From Pseudomonas sp. WS 5079 (lineage in GTDB: Bacteria > Pseudomonadota > Gammaproteobacteria > Pseudomonadales > Pseudomonadaceae), in the NCBI RefSeq assembly GCF_012985465.1, contig NZ_JAAQWN010000001.1, positions 620,001 to 684,000 of the forward strand: a stretch of 64,000 nt of DNA. The letters run 5' to 3'. Shown in pieces: positions 33,229 through 44,093 of this stretch. Within the stretch, counting starts at the first letter, position 1, and the number at the start of each line of letters is the position of its first letter. The notes under the pieces were generated by a model. That model made no database searches and was not told where the DNA came from. It was given only the letters and a program-made list of their open reading frames with translations. The translations under genes and the position numbers were made by a program.

Positions 33229-34995
33229 ATGAGCGAAAAACATCCTCTTTTACGCAGCCTGGCGATCTACCGGGAGATGCCCTGGCGCTTCTGCCTGGTG
33301 GCCGCGCTGTATGTGGCGATCAACCTCGGGCTGGTCTGGCAGCAGTGGCTGATCGGCCATGCGGTCAACGATGTCAGCGCCGGGCACGCGGTGGTACGCC
33401 AGGCGGATGGCAGCCTCGACGCCAGCCTTGGCTGGTACTGGCTGGGGTTGATGCTGGCCGTGGCGCTGGGGCGCGGGGTGTTGCAATATGCGGCCAGCGT
33501 GCTGTCCCTGGTGCTCAGCCAGGAGCTGCTGACGCGCCTGCGTGAGCGCATTCTCGACCAGGTGCAGAACCTGCACCTGGGCTATCACTGGCAACACGGC
33601 ATGGGCGAGATGATCACCCGTACCACCCGCGATGCCGACAAGGTGCGCGATGCGCTGATCAGCTTTTGGCGTCAGGTGGTGGAAACACCGCTGGTGGTGC
33701 TGGCCACGGTGGGCTTGTTGAGCTGGTATCACCCGCTGCTGGGCCTGGTGCCGTTGCTGTTGACCGTCACCGGCCTGTGGATTTTCGTGCGCCAGACCGA
33801 GCGCCTGGTGAGCCTGGATCGCGCCGTGGGCGCGGCCTACGACCGGGTCAACCAGGACCTGAGCGAAGGCATCGGTGGGGTGCGGGTGATCAAGTCATTT
33901 GCCCTGGAGCAGCAGCGCATCAACGGCTTCTCCAGCCAGGTGGCAGTGTTTGCCAGCCTCGCACGCCAGGCCCTGGCCTATTCCAGCTCGCGCATCCCCC
34001 TGCCCCAGGCGGTGGTCGCGTTCGGCCATGTGTGGATCCTGGTGTACGGCGCCCATCTGGTGGCGGCCGGGCAGTTGAACATCGGTGAACTGGTGACCTC
34101 ACTGCTGATCGCCACCACCCTGGTATTTCGTATCGAGGGCATTGGCCGGGTGATGCAGACCTTCGCCGACGCCCGGGCCAGTGCCGAACGCATCTGGCAG
34201 TTGCTCGACGCGCCGCTGGCGATTGGCGACGGCAGCGCGAGCCTGCCCGCCAGCCCCCTGGGCTTGCGCCTGGAGCACGTCAGCGTCAGCGCGCCGGGGG
34301 GTGGCCGCGACATTTTGCAGGATTGCTCGCTGACCTTGCAGCCTGGGGAGATCGTCGCCCTGGTGGGCGCCACCGGTACCGGCAAGAGCCTGCTGGCCAG
34401 CCTGTTGCCGCGCCTGACCGACGTCAGTGCCGGGCGCGTGCTGCTGGGTTCGGCGCAGGACGGTTGGCAGGATATCCGCAGCCTGAACCTCGCACAGTTG
34501 CGTCGCCGCGTGCATGTGGTGCCCCAGGAGAGTTTCCTGTTTGCCGGCAGCCTGGCGGCCAACCTGCGCCTGAGCGCACCCAGCGCCACCGATGAACAAC
34601 TGCACGCGGCGCTGCGCATGGCAGCAGCCGATGACGTCTTGCAGCGCTTGCCCCAGGGCCTGGAAACCCCCCTGGGCGATCGCGGCGTCACCTTGTCGGG
34701 CGGTCAGCGTCAACGCCTGTGCCTGGCGCGGGCGCTGCTCGGTGCGCCAGACATTCTGTGCCTGGACGACGCCACCAGCGCCCTCGATGCAATCAGCGAG
34801 CGCCTGGTGCTGCACAACCTGCGGCAACTGCGCGGCACCACGGTGCTGGTGATCTCCAGCAAGCTCTCGACCATCCTCCTGGCCGACCGGGTGCTGATGC
34901 TCGAAGGCGGCAAGATCGCCGCCGAGGGACCCCATGCCCAGCTGCAACACACCAACGCGCACTACCGCGACCTGCTAGGGATCGACCATGGCTAA
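33229..34995 (+). CDS. ABC exporter half-transporter, degenerate-site subunit
   Basis: 588 residues from ATG 33229; an in-frame upstream ATG lies in a REP and is unlikely. Six membrane segments in the first 310 residues are followed by an ATPase domain with Walker A GATGTGKS near residue 380 and signature LSGGQ. Walker B reads LCLDDATSALD (Asp for the catalytic Glu), and the H-loop reads VISSKLSTI (no His). Such a subunit pairs with a partner that supplies the working Walker B and H-loop. It overlaps the next gene by eight bases. MdlA-type subunits also show the LDD change. Substrate unknown. Confidence 0.87.
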   Translation: MSEKHPLLRSLAIYREMPWRFCLVAALYVAINLGLVWQQWLIGHAVNDVSAGHAVVRQADGSLDASLGWYWLGLMLAVALGRGVLQYAASVLSLVLSQELLTRLRERILDQVQNLHLGYHWQHGMGEMITRTTRDADKVRDALISFWRQVVETPLVVLATVGLLSWYHPLLGLVPLLLTVTGLWIFVRQTERLVSLDRAVGAAYDRVNQDLSEGIGGVRVIKSFALEQQRINGFSSQVAVFASLARQALAYSSSRIPLPQAVVAFGHVWILVYGAHLVAAGQLNIGELVTSLLIATTLVFRIEGIGRVMQTFADARASAERIWQLLDAPLAIGDGSASLPASPLGLRLEHVSVSAPGGGRDILQDCSLTLQPGEIVALVGATGTGKSLLASLLPRLTDVSAGRVLLGSAQDGWQDIRSLNLAQLRRRVHVVPQESFLFAGSLAANLRLSAPSATDEQLHAALRMAAADDVLQRLPQGLETPLGDRGVTLSGGQRQRLCLARALLGAPDILCLDDATSALDAISERLVLHNLRQLRGTTVLVISSKLSTILLADRVLMLEGGKIAAEGPHAQLQHTNAHYRDLLGIDHG

Positions 34996-36844
34996 TCCAA
35001 TCGCCGGCAAAGCCTTGAGCGATATCGAAATCGAAGAAATGCTTGCCAAAAAGGCCCTGGACCGCAGCATGTTCAAGCGCCTGCTGCCGTTGCTGCAGCC
35101 GATCCGCCGGCAGATCCTGGCAGTGATCGGCATTGAAGTGCTGCTGGTGTTCACCGTGTTCCTGCGCCCCTGGTTTGTGCGTGAACTGCTGGACCGCGGC
35201 CTGGTACAACAAGCCGAGCACTGGTTGCTGGATGAGCGCCTGGTGCTGTGGCTGGGCCTCGGGTTGGCCGCCAGTTGGCTGCTGCGTTTCCTGTTGGCCG
35301 GGGTGTCGCAGTTCGTCGCCGGGGGCGCGGCGATTGGGGTGCTCAACGCCCTGCGCGTGCGGGTGTTTGCCCATGTCCAGGGCTTGAGTGTCAGCTACTT
35401 CGACCAGACCCGGGCCGGGCGCATCATTTCCCGGGTCGATCGCGATGTGGATGCCCTCGAACCGCTGCTGATCCAGGGCCCGCCAGAACTGCTCGGGGCC
35501 CTGCTGCGGTGTGGGCTGGCCTCGGTGATGCTGTGGCGCATCGACCCGCGCTTCTTCCTCAGCCTGGTGGCGACGGTACCGCTGCTGGTGTTGGCGACCT
35601 GGAGCTTCAAGCGGATATCCCAGCGCAACTGGGCCAGGGTCGCGGAAAACCGCAGCCGCTTTACCGCACACCTGGTGGAAAGCGTCAGCGGCGTACGCCT
35701 GTTGCAACAGTGCGCCCAGCAAGGGCCGAACCTGCGGCGCTATCGTGGCCTGCTGGATGACTTCAACCACGCCTTGATTCGCGGCAGCTTGCGCTCCAGC
35801 TGGTTTGCGCCGTTTACCGCGCTGCTCAGCTCGGCGGGGATTGCCGTGCTGTTGCTGGTGGGCGCCTATGGCCTGGCGGCGGGTGATGTGACCGTGGGCC
35901 AGGTCGCGGAGAGCCTGTTTTATGTGTTCTTGTTCCTCGGGCCGTTGCAGGAGCTGTCCGACCTGTTCGAGCGCTACGCCACGGGGTCGGCCAGTGCCCA
36001 GCGGATTTTCCTGCTGCTCGATACCCGGGCGCAGATCACCGACTGCGCCGCGCCTGCCACCTTGGCGCGGGCGCGGGGTGAAGTGCACTTCCAGGGGGTG
36101 GGGTTCAGCTATACGCCGGGGGCGCAGGCACCGGTGATCAACAATCTCGACCTGCACATCCCCGCCGGCCAAGTGCTGGCGATTGTCGGCCCTTCCGGGC
36201 ATGGCAAAAGTACCTTGGTGCAACTGCTGACGCGCTTCTACGAGGTACAGACGGGGGCGGTGCTGCTTGACGGCATCGATGTGCGCGAACTGGCGCAACA
36301 CACCCTGCGGCGCAACGTCGGGGTGGTGCTGCAGGACAACGTGTTGTTCAGCGGCAGCATCCTCGACAACCTGCGCCTGGCGGCACCGGACGCCGATGAC
36401 AGCCGACTGATCGCCGCAGCCCGCGAACTGGGCGCCGACGAAGTGCTGGAGCGACTGCCCCATCAATATCACACCGAAGTCGGCCCACTGGGTGCACACC
36501 TGAGTCACGGCCAGCGGCAACTGGTGTGCCTGGTACGCGCGTATCTGGCGGATCCTGCGGTGCTGGTGCTGGACGAGGCGACGTCGGCGGTGGATATCCA
36601 TACCGAGCGGCGCATCCAGCGGGCCTTGCGACGGTTGTGCGAGGGGCGCACGGCAATCATCATCGCCCACCGCCTGGCGACGATTCGGGATGCGGATCGC
36701 ATTGCGGTGGTACGGCATGGACAGGTGGTGGAGCTTGGGCCGCATCGGCAGCTGATTGAACAAGGGGGGGCGTATGCGGCGTTGTACCAGTCGTATCTGC
36801 GAGGCGCGCAAGGGGTGGTGCCCGTGGCGGAAACGGTGATATAG
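34988..36844 (+). CDS. ABC exporter half-transporter, catalytic-site subunit
   Basis: A 618-residue half-transporter. Six membrane segments are followed by an ATPase domain with Walker A GPSGHGKST near residue 400, intact Walker B VLVLDEATSAVD and H-loop IIAHRLATI. The signature is LSHGQ rather than LSGGQ. Together with the upstream subunit this gives one complete ATP site (this Walker motifs plus the partner's LSGGQ) and one degenerate site. About 30 extra N-terminal residues (ALSDIEIEEMLAKKALDRSM) precede the first segment. The export substrate is unknown; position between the sulfur island and nir genes gives no strong clue. Confidence 0.87.
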   Translation: MANPIAGKALSDIEIEEMLAKKALDRSMFKRLLPLLQPIRRQILAVIGIEVLLVFTVFLRPWFVRELLDRGLVQQAEHWLLDERLVLWLGLGLAASWLLRFLLAGVSQFVAGGAAIGVLNALRVRVFAHVQGLSVSYFDQTRAGRIISRVDRDVDALEPLLIQGPPELLGALLRCGLASVMLWRIDPRFFLSLVATVPLLVLATWSFKRISQRNWARVAENRSRFTAHLVESVSGVRLLQQCAQQGPNLRRYRGLLDDFNHALIRGSLRSSWFAPFTALLSSAGIAVLLLVGAYGLAAGDVTVGQVAESLFYVFLFLGPLQELSDLFERYATGSASAQRIFLLLDTRAQITDCAAPATLARARGEVHFQGVGFSYTPGAQAPVINNLDLHIPAGQVLAIVGPSGHGKSTLVQLLTRFYEVQTGAVLLDGIDVRELAQHTLRRNVGVVLQDNVLFSGSILDNLRLAAPDADDSRLIAAARELGADEVLERLPHQYHTEVGPLGAHLSHGQRQLVCLVRAYLADPAVLVLDEATSAVDIHTERRIQRALRRLCEGRTAIIIAHRLATIRDADRIAVVRHGQVVELGPHRQLIEQGGAYAALYQSYLRGAQGVVPVAETVI

Positions 36845-36845
36845 G

Positions 36846-37810
36846 CGCGGGCAAGCCCGCTCCCACAGGGGGGCTCACTTGGGCAGAGAATTTGGCCACA
36901 GCACAAATCACACGTGGGAGCTGGCTTGCCGGCGATGGCGGTGGGTCAGGCAGTATGTTCTTCGGCTGATGTACCGCTATCGCGGGCAAGCCCGCTCCTA
37001 CAGGGGACGCTGGCTTGGGTAGAGAATTTGGCCACACTGCAAATCACATGTGGGAGCTGGCTTGCCGGCGATGGCGGCGGGTCAGGCAGTATGTTCTTCG
37101 GCTGATGTATTGCTATCGCGGGCAAGCCCGCTCCTACAGGGGACGCTGGCTTGGGTAGAGAATTTGGCCACACCACAAATCACATGTGGGAGCTGGCTTG
37201 CCGGTGATGGCGGTGGGTCAGGCAGCCTGTTCTGCGGCTGGTGTACCGCTATCGCGGGCAAGCCCGCTCCTACAGGGGACGCTGGCTTGGGCAGAGAATT
37301 TGGCCACACTGCAAATCACATGTGGGAGCTGGCTTGCCGGCGATGGCGGTGGGTCAGGCAGCCTGTTCTTCGGCTGATGTACCGCTATCGCGGGCAAGCC
37401 CGCTCCTACAGGGGACGCTGGCTTGGGCAGAGAATTTGGCCACACTGCAAATCACATGTGGGAGCTGGCTTGCCGGCGATGGCGGCGGGTCAGGCAGTAT
37501 GTTCTTCGGCTGATGTATTGCTATCGCGGGCAAGCCCGCTCCTACAGGGGACGCTGGCTTGGGCAGAGAATTTGGCCACACTGCAAATCATATGTGGGAG
37601 CTGGCTTGCCGGCGATGGCGGTGGGTCAGGCTGCCTGTTGTTCGGCTGATGTACCGCTATCGCGGGCAAGCCCGCTCCTACAGGGGACGCTGGCTTGGGC
37701 AGAGAATTTCGCCACACCACAAATCACATGTGGGAGCTGGCTTGCCGGCGATGGCGGTGGGTCAGGCAGTATGTTCTTCGGCTGATGTATTGCTATCGCG
37801 GGCAAGCCCA
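36846..37810. repeat. Tandem array of seven 136-bp units built of inverted REPs
   Basis: GTGGGAGCTGGCTTGCCGG recurs at 36914, 37050, 37186, 37322, 37458, 37594 and 37730, exactly 136 bp apart. Each unit also has an opposing REP (CGCGGGCAAGCCCGCTCC) and two unique spacers. One spacer holds AGAGAATTTGGCCACA and the other GGGTCAGGCAG...TTCTTCGGCTGATGT. Units differ by a few bases in mosaic combinations. The last opposing REP is truncated at 37805. The array lies between the exporter genes and the 3' end of nirP. Confidence 0.92.
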
Positions 37811-37848
37811 CAGGTAAGCGGCGCGGCAGTTTCGATAAATGTGCGCCC

Positions 37849-38070
37849 TTAATGCATCACCACAATCCCCATCACCAACACCACCGGCCAGGCCAACATC
37901 GCGGCCCGCCACCCCAGGGGCGCATGCCGCAGTTCCATAAACCCATCGGTAATCATCCAGGCCTTGGCCACTGCTGCCAACACCACTATCCACCACAGCC
38001 CCGCAGCGCCCGACATGACCGTGCCTACGCTCAGCAGCACCAACGCGCCCCAGCAGGCCAGCAGCCTCAC
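37849..38070 (-). CDS. nirP: NirP-like small membrane protein (cytochrome c oxidase subunit IV type)
   Basis: A 73-residue protein starting at a GTG that overlaps the nirO stop (GTGA). It has three hydrophobic segments: CWGALVLLSVGTVMSG, LWWIVVLAAVAKAWMITDG and AAMLAWPVVLVMGIVVM. The middle block with KAWMITDGFMELRHAP is typical of NorF/COX4-like accessory proteins. In P. aeruginosa nirP follows nirQ and nirO. Its function is unclear; it may help assembly or activity of nitric oxide reductase. Confidence 0.75.
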   Translation of the reverse strand: MRLLACWGALVLLSVGTVMSGAAGLWWIVVLAAVAKAWMITDGFMELRHAPLGWRAAMLAWPVVLVMGIVVMH

Positions 38071-38633
38071 AACACGTACACCAGGGGAAACAACACCACC
38101 CATACCAGATCCACCATGTGCCAATAGAGCACCCCTGACTCGAACCCCGACTGGCGCCCCGGTCCATAAGCCCCACGCCAGCAGTGCAACGCCAGCCATG
38201 CCAGGATCACCATCCCCAACAGGACATGCAGGAAGTGAAACCCGGTCAGAATCCAGTACAGGGTAAAGAACGTGCTGTGCTCCAGCCCCAGTCCGGCAGC
38301 GGCCAGGTGCCCGTACTCGCCGAGCTTGATCCACACATACACCACCGCCACCGACAGCCCCAACAGCAATAACCCACTTGCCCGCCGAGGCTGGCCGGCA
38401 AGCCGTTGTTGCTGCGCCAACGCCGCCAGCAGGCCGGCTGTCAGCAGGCTCAGGGTCATAGCCAGGCCGGTGGAGGTATCCAGCTGTGCGCGGCCTTCGG
38501 CAAAGGCTTGGGGCTGGAGCATCTGGGCCGCCGCAAAGGCGAGCATCAGCAGCGCAAACACCGAGAGTTCGGCGAGGATGAAGAACCACATCGCCAGGTC
38601 GCCCGGCAGGCGCCGTTCAACTGAAGTGAACAT
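38067..38633 (-). CDS. nirO: NirO/NorE-like cytochrome c oxidase subunit III-family protein
   Basis: 188 residues from ATG 38633, overlapping the nirQ stop by 17 bases. Five membrane segments are visible. The family blocks are GDLAMWFFILAELSVFALLM at the N-terminus, TLYWILTGFHFLHVLLGM in the middle, and SGVLYWHMVDLVWVVLFPLV at the C-terminus. NorE-type proteins promote NO reductase activity without being an oxidase subunit. The overlapping arrangement nirQ-nirO-nirP implies coupled translation. Confidence 0.85.
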   Translation of the reverse strand: MFTSVERRLPGDLAMWFFILAELSVFALLMLAFAAAQMLQPQAFAEGRAQLDTSTGLAMTLSLLTAGLLAALAQQQRLAGQPRRASGLLLLGLSVAVVYVWIKLGEYGHLAAAGLGLEHSTFFTLYWILTGFHFLHVLLGMVILAWLALHCWRGAYGPGRQSGFESGVLYWHMVDLVWVVLFPLVYVL

Positions 38634-39393
38634 CAACCACGTCCATCAGGGCCGCAACGGTTTGCGGATCATCGCTCAGCGCTTCAGCCAGGCACGCCAT
38701 GCACGCTTCACGCGGGTGCATGCCAGCGGCGATCAGGCGCGCGGTGAAGATCAGCAGGCGCGTCGACGCCACCTCTTCCAGATCATGCTGGTCCAGCCGG
38801 CGCAAGGCCTGCCCCAGGCGTACCACCTGGGCCGCCAGGGCGCTGTCTACCTGGGCTTCGCGGGCGACGATGCGTTCTTCTTCCAGGGGCGACGGATAGC
38901 CAAAACGCATCGCGACGAAGCGCTGGCGGGTGCTGGGTTTCATGCCCTTGAGCAGGTTCTGGTAACCGGGGTTGTAAGACACCACCAGCATGAACGACGG
39001 CGGCGCCTTGAGGACTTCGCCCGTGCGTTCCAGGAACAACTCGCGACGGTCATCGGCCACCGGGTGCAGGACCACGGCGGTGTCCTGGCGCGCCTCGACC
39101 ACTTCGTCCAGGTAGCAGATGCCCCCTTCACGCACCGCGCGGGTCAGCGGGCCATCCTGCCACCAGGTGCCCTGGGCGCCGATCAGGTGACGGCCGATCA
39201 GGTCGGCGGCGCTGAGGTCGTCGTGGCAGGCCACGGTGTACAGCGGCAGTTGCAGGCGATGGGCCATATGCTGGACGAAGCGGGTCTTGCCGCAGCCGGT
39301 GGGGCCCTTGATCAACACTGGCATGCGGTGGCGCCAGGCGTGTTCGAACAACTCATGCTCGTTGTTGACGGCTTGGTAGAAGGGTTCGGTCAT
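38617..39393 (-). CDS. nirQ: AAA+ ATPase NirQ (NorQ/CbbQ family)
   Basis: 258 residues from ATG 39393, which has AAGGTG just upstream; P. aeruginosa NirQ is of similar length. MoxR/CbbQ-type AAA+ motifs are Walker A GPTGCGKT at residues 30-37, Walker B GGICYLDEVVEAR, sensor-type VVSYNPGYQNLLKGMKPSTR and RFVAMRFGYP. NirQ is needed for activation of NO reductase and for balanced nitrite and NO reduction. It is divergent from nirS and probably shares the ANR/DNR box at 39476. Confidence 0.9.
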   Translation of the reverse strand: MTEPFYQAVNNEHELFEHAWRHRMPVLIKGPTGCGKTRFVQHMAHRLQLPLYTVACHDDLSAADLIGRHLIGAQGTWWQDGPLTRAVREGGICYLDEVVEARQDTAVVLHPVADDRRELFLERTGEVLKAPPSFMLVVSYNPGYQNLLKGMKPSTRQRFVAMRFGYPSPLEEERIVAREAQVDSALAAQVVRLGQALRRLDQHDLEEVASTRLLIFTARLIAAGMHPREACMACLAEALSDDPQTVAALMDVVDVHFS

Positions 39394-39475
39394 GGTGCAC
39401 CTTGCATGGGCAACGGGTTTGACGGCCACGCTACGGGGCCCTGCGACAACCTGGCAAGCCGTACTCAAGGCAAAC

Positions 39476-39489
39476 TTGATCGCCGTCAA
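39476..39489. promoter_or_regulatory. ANR/DNR (FNR-type) box between nirQ and nirS
   Basis: TTGAT-CGCC-GTCAA differs from the TTGAT-N4-ATCAA consensus at one base. It lies 83 bp from the nirQ start and 93 bp from the nirS start. I see no second full box in the 188-bp gap, so one site may serve both directions under low oxygen and NO. Confidence 0.72.
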
Positions 39490-39515
39490 GCGGTCATTCA
39501 CCCGCCGCGACATAG

Positions 39516-41270
<1,755 letters not shown>

Positions 41271-41294
41271 GCTTCATCAACAAGAGGCAACCCA

Positions 41295-41609
41295 ATGAAA
41301 AATATCCTGCTTGCACTCGCGGCCCTGGGCGCGGCGTTGAGCCTGTCCACGGCCGTTGCCGAGGATGGTGCGGCGCTGTTCAAGAGCAAACCCTGCGCTG
41401 CCTGCCACACCATCGACAGCAAGATGGTGGGGCCGGCGCTCAAGGAAGTCGCGGCAAAAAATGCCGGCGTCAAGGACGCTGACAAAACCTTGGCCAGCCA
41501 CATCAAGAACGGTACCCAGGGTAACTGGGGACCGATTCCGATGCCGGCCAACCCCGTCACCGACGCCGAAGCCCTGACCCTCGCCCAATGGGTGTTGAGC
41601 CTGAAATAA
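41295..41609 (+). CDS. nirM: Cytochrome c551
   Basis: A 104-residue periplasmic electron donor to NirS. The signal peptide ends near residue 22 (STAVA). The heme site is CAACH at residues 34-38 and the axial Met is in [10 protein letters not shown]. Mature length (about 82) equals cytochrome c551. The gene follows nirS by 24 bp with AGAGG in the gap. Confidence 0.94.
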   Translation: MKNILLALAALGAALSLSTAVAEDGAALFKSKPCAACHTIDSKMVGPALKEVAAKNAGVKDADKTLASHIKNGTQGNWGPIPMPANPVTDAEALTLAQWVLSLK

Positions 41610-41625
41610 GCACAAGGAGCACGCC

Positions 41626-41952
41626 ATGCAAGTCTCGATGATCGGTTCGGCCATGGCGTTGCTTTTCCTCATTCCCGCGCCGGTGCACGGAGCACCGGCG
41701 CCTGCGCGCCAGGTCCAGCTGGAACACCTGCTGACCCAGGACTGCGGGGCCTGTCACGGCCTGCACCTGACCGGTGGCCTGGGCCCGGCCCTGACGCCCC
41801 AAGCCCTGGCCGGGCGGACCCGCGATGCCCTGATTGCCACCGTGACCTATGGCCGCCCTGCCCTGGCGATGCCTGGCTGGGCGCCGTTGCTCAATGCCGG
41901 CGAAATTGCCTGGCTGGTGGATCGCCTCCTGCAAGGAACCCCTGCGCCATGA
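41626..41952 (+). CDS. nirC: c-type cytochrome NirC
   Basis: A 108-residue periplasmic cytochrome c with a signal peptide (to about residue 22) and the heme site CGACH at residues 40-44. The axial Met candidate is in ALAMPGWAPLL. It is needed for late d1-heme maturation or NirS activation, probably as an electron carrier to NirF or NirN type steps. AAGGAG precedes the ATG, and the stop overlaps the nirF start (ATGA). Confidence 0.92.
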   Translation: MQVSMIGSAMALLFLIPAPVHGAPAPARQVQLEHLLTQDCGACHGLHLTGGLGPALTPQALAGRTRDALIATVTYGRPALAMPGWAPLLNAGEIAWLVDRLLQGTPAP

Positions 41953-43121
41953 TCCGTCCCCTGTTTGTGTGCATTGCCGGCCTGTTGCTCACGGCCTGTG
42001 TCCAGCCACCGCTACGCGGCACCGGCGACCTGGGCCTGGTGGTAGAGCGTGCCAGCGGCAGCCTGCTGATTATCGACAGCAGCCACCAGGCGCGCCTGGC
42101 CCGGGTCGAGGGGCTGGGGGATTTGTCCCACGCCTCGGCGGTGTTCTCCCGGGACCAGCGCTACGCCTACCTCTTTGGCCGGGACGGCGGGTTGACCAAG
42201 ATTGACCTGCTGACCCAGCGCATCGACCAACGCCTGATCCAGGGCGGCAACAGCATCGGCGGCGCGATCAGCCAGGATGGGCGCCTGATTGCGGTCTCCA
42301 ACTACCAACCGGGCGGGGTCAAGGTGTTCGACGCGGTGACCCTGCAACAGGTGGCCGATATCCCGGCCACGCCCGTGGCCGACGGCAAACGCTCGCGGGT
42401 GGTGGGCCTGGTGGATGCGCCAGGGCAGCGCTTTGTGTTCAGCCTGTTTGATACCGACGAGATCTGGAGCGCCGATTTCAGCCAGGGCAACACCCCGGCC
42501 ATCACCCGCTTCAGCGGTATTGGCCGCCAGCCCTATGACGCGCTGATCACTGCCGATGGCCGTTACTACATGGCCGGTTTGTTTGGCGAGGACGGCATGG
42601 CCCAGCTCGACCTGTGGCACCCCGAACTGGGGGTCAAGAGCGTGCTGGCCGATTACGGTCGCGGCCAGGAAAAACTGCCGGTGTACAAGATGCCGCATCT
42701 GGAAGGCTGGGCCGTGGCCGACAACCAGGCGTTCGTGCCCGCCGTGGGCCGGCACCAGGTGCTGGTGATGGACGCACGTACCTGGCAACAGACCGCTGCC
42801 ATCGCCGTGGCCGGCCAGCCGATTTTTGTCACCGCACGGCCCGATGGGCGCCAGTTGTGGGTCAACTTCGCCTACCCCGACAACGATCGGGTGCAGGTAC
42901 TCGACAGTGAAACCCACCAGGTGGTCGCGGACCTGCGCCCCGGCCCCGGTGTGCTGCACATGGAATTCACCGGGCGCGGTGAGCAGCTGTGGTTGTCGGT
43001 TCGCGACGGCCAGCAGGTGCAGGTCTGGGATCCTTATCGTTTGACCTTGCTCAAGACCCTGCCGGCCGACAGCCCCAGCGGCATCTTCTTCAGCAGCCGC
43101 GCGCAAAAAATGGGGTACTGA
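41949..43121 (+). CDS. nirF: d1-heme biosynthesis protein NirF (lipoprotein)
   Basis: A 390-residue homologue of the d1 domain of NirS. The N-terminal lipobox LLLTAC puts Cys17 as the lipidated residue, so the protein is membrane-anchored in the periplasm. Propeller repeats are visible from DLGLVVERASGSLLIIDSS through SHASAVFSRDQRYAYLFGRD to LHMEFTGRGEQLWLSVRDGQ. NirF is proposed to act in removal of propionate side chains during d1-heme formation. It overlaps nirC by four bases and ends one base before nirD. Confidence 0.93.
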   Translation: MIRPLFVCIAGLLLTACVQPPLRGTGDLGLVVERASGSLLIIDSSHQARLARVEGLGDLSHASAVFSRDQRYAYLFGRDGGLTKIDLLTQRIDQRLIQGGNSIGGAISQDGRLIAVSNYQPGGVKVFDAVTLQQVADIPATPVADGKRSRVVGLVDAPGQRFVFSLFDTDEIWSADFSQGNTPAITRFSGIGRQPYDALITADGRYYMAGLFGEDGMAQLDLWHPELGVKSVLADYGRGQEKLPVYKMPHLEGWAVADNQAFVPAVGRHQVLVMDARTWQQTAAIAVAGQPIFVTARPDGRQLWVNFAYPDNDRVQVLDSETHQVVADLRPGPGVLHMEFTGRGEQLWLSVRDGQQVQVWDPYRLTLLKTLPADSPSGIFFSSRAQKMGY

Positions 43122-43122
43122 G

Positions 43123-43581
43123 ATGGAACTGGATGAACTGACCGCACGCCTGATCGACCGCTATCAACACGGCATGCCGCTGTGTGCCGAGCCTTACCTG
43201 GAAATGGCGCAAACCCTGGGTTGCAGCGAGCGCGAGCTGCTGGCCTGCCTGCAACGCCTGGAACTGGCGGGCGCGCTGTCGCGGGTCGGGCCGGTGTTCG
43301 ATCACAGCCGTGCCGGCGCCAGTACCCTCGCCGCCCTGGCGGTGCCCGCCGAGCGCCTGGAGCAAGTGGCGGCGCGCATCAGCCGCTACCCCGAGGTCAA
43401 TCACAACTACGCCCGCGAACATCACTACAACCTGTGGTTTGTGTTGACCGGGCCTAATCGCCGCCATCTGGAACAGATCCTGGAAGAGCTGGAAAAGGAC
43501 ACCGGCCTGATCCCCCTGGACCTGCCCATGCTCACCTCCTACCGCATCGACCTGGGTTTCGCCCTGGGAGTCCACCCGTGA
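43123..43581 (+). CDS. nirD: Siroheme decarboxylase subunit NirD
   Basis: A 152-residue AsnC/Lrp-like protein that, with NirL, NirG and NirH, decarboxylates siroheme to didecarboxysiroheme. An N-terminal winged-helix half (LEMAQTLGCSERELLACLQR) is followed by a ferredoxin-like half with the catalytic-region motif VNHNYAREHHYNLWFVLTG. It resembles NirG most. nirL starts at a GTG overlapping its stop. Confidence 0.9.
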   Translation: MELDELTARLIDRYQHGMPLCAEPYLEMAQTLGCSERELLACLQRLELAGALSRVGPVFDHSRAGASTLAALAVPAERLEQVAARISRYPEVNHNYAREHHYNLWFVLTGPNRRHLEQILEELEKDTGLIPLDLPMLTSYRIDLGFALGVHP

Positions 43582-44093
43582 TCGCGCCGCTGAACCATGA
43601 ACAATTGCTTGACCTGCGCCAGTGCCTGGAGCGCGGGCTGCCGCGCGTGTCGCGGCCCTATGAAGACCTCGCCGAGCAGATCGGAGCCCATCACCTGCAA
43701 GTGCTCAAGCAGATGCAGCAATGGCAGGAACAGGGTCTGTTCCGCCGCGTCGGCCTGGTGCTCAACCACCGCGCCCTGGGCTATGTGGCCAATGCGATGC
43801 TGGTGCTGGATGTGCCCGATGCACTGATCGATGAAGTCGGCCAGCGCCTGGGCCGCGCGCCGGGCATCACCCTGTGCTACCAGCGGCCACGGCGCTTGCC
43901 GCACTGGCGCTACAACCTGTTCTGCATGGTGCACGGGCGTGAACGCGCAGCGGTACAGGCGCAGATCGAGGCGCTGCTGCAACAGCATCTGCTCAGCGAC
44001 CTGCCCCACCACCTGCTGTTCAGCACGCGCATGTTCAAGCAATGCGGCGGGCGTTTTGCGCCGCCGCCGTCACAGGTATGGGCCCATGGATGA
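43578..44093 (+). CDS. nirL: Siroheme decarboxylase subunit NirL
   Basis: 171 residues from the GTG at 43578, which has GGAG ten bases upstream inside nirD. The AsnC-like N-terminal half (DLAEQIGAHHLQVLKQMQQW) and the core motif CYQRPRRLPHWRYNLFCMVH are clear. The motif differs from NirD and NirG and matches NirH. The C-terminal tail (TRMFKQCGGRF) is shared with NirH (SRILKKTGLRL). It forms part of the multi-subunit siroheme decarboxylase. Confidence 0.9.
   Translation: MIAPLNHEQLLDLRQCLERGLPRVSRPYEDLAEQIGAHHLQVLKQMQQWQEQGLFRRVGLVLNHRALGYVANAMLVLDVPDALIDEVGQRLGRAPGITLCYQRPRRLPHWRYNLFCMVHGRERAAVQAQIEALLQQHLLSDLPHHLLFSTRMFKQCGGRFAPPPSQVWAHG

Noticed and set aside
36846..37810. Possible CRISPR array
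   Set aside because: The period is 136 bp, the spacers are the same in every unit, and no cas genes are present. It is a REP array.
36845..37848. norCBD genes next to nirP
   Set aside because: The whole gap is REP repeats, and the genes beyond it are ABC exporters.
36914..37852. Several overlapping open frames of 60-200 codons on both strands encoding GAGLPAM-type repeats
   Set aside because: They are translations of the 136-bp REP array, shift frame with every unit, and have no ribosome sites or protein-like composition.
37849..38589. A single 246-codon frame over nirO and nirP
   Set aside because: Its first two thirds are out-of-frame nirO. Only the last 73 codons, starting at a GTG overlapping the nirO stop, look like a membrane protein (nirP).
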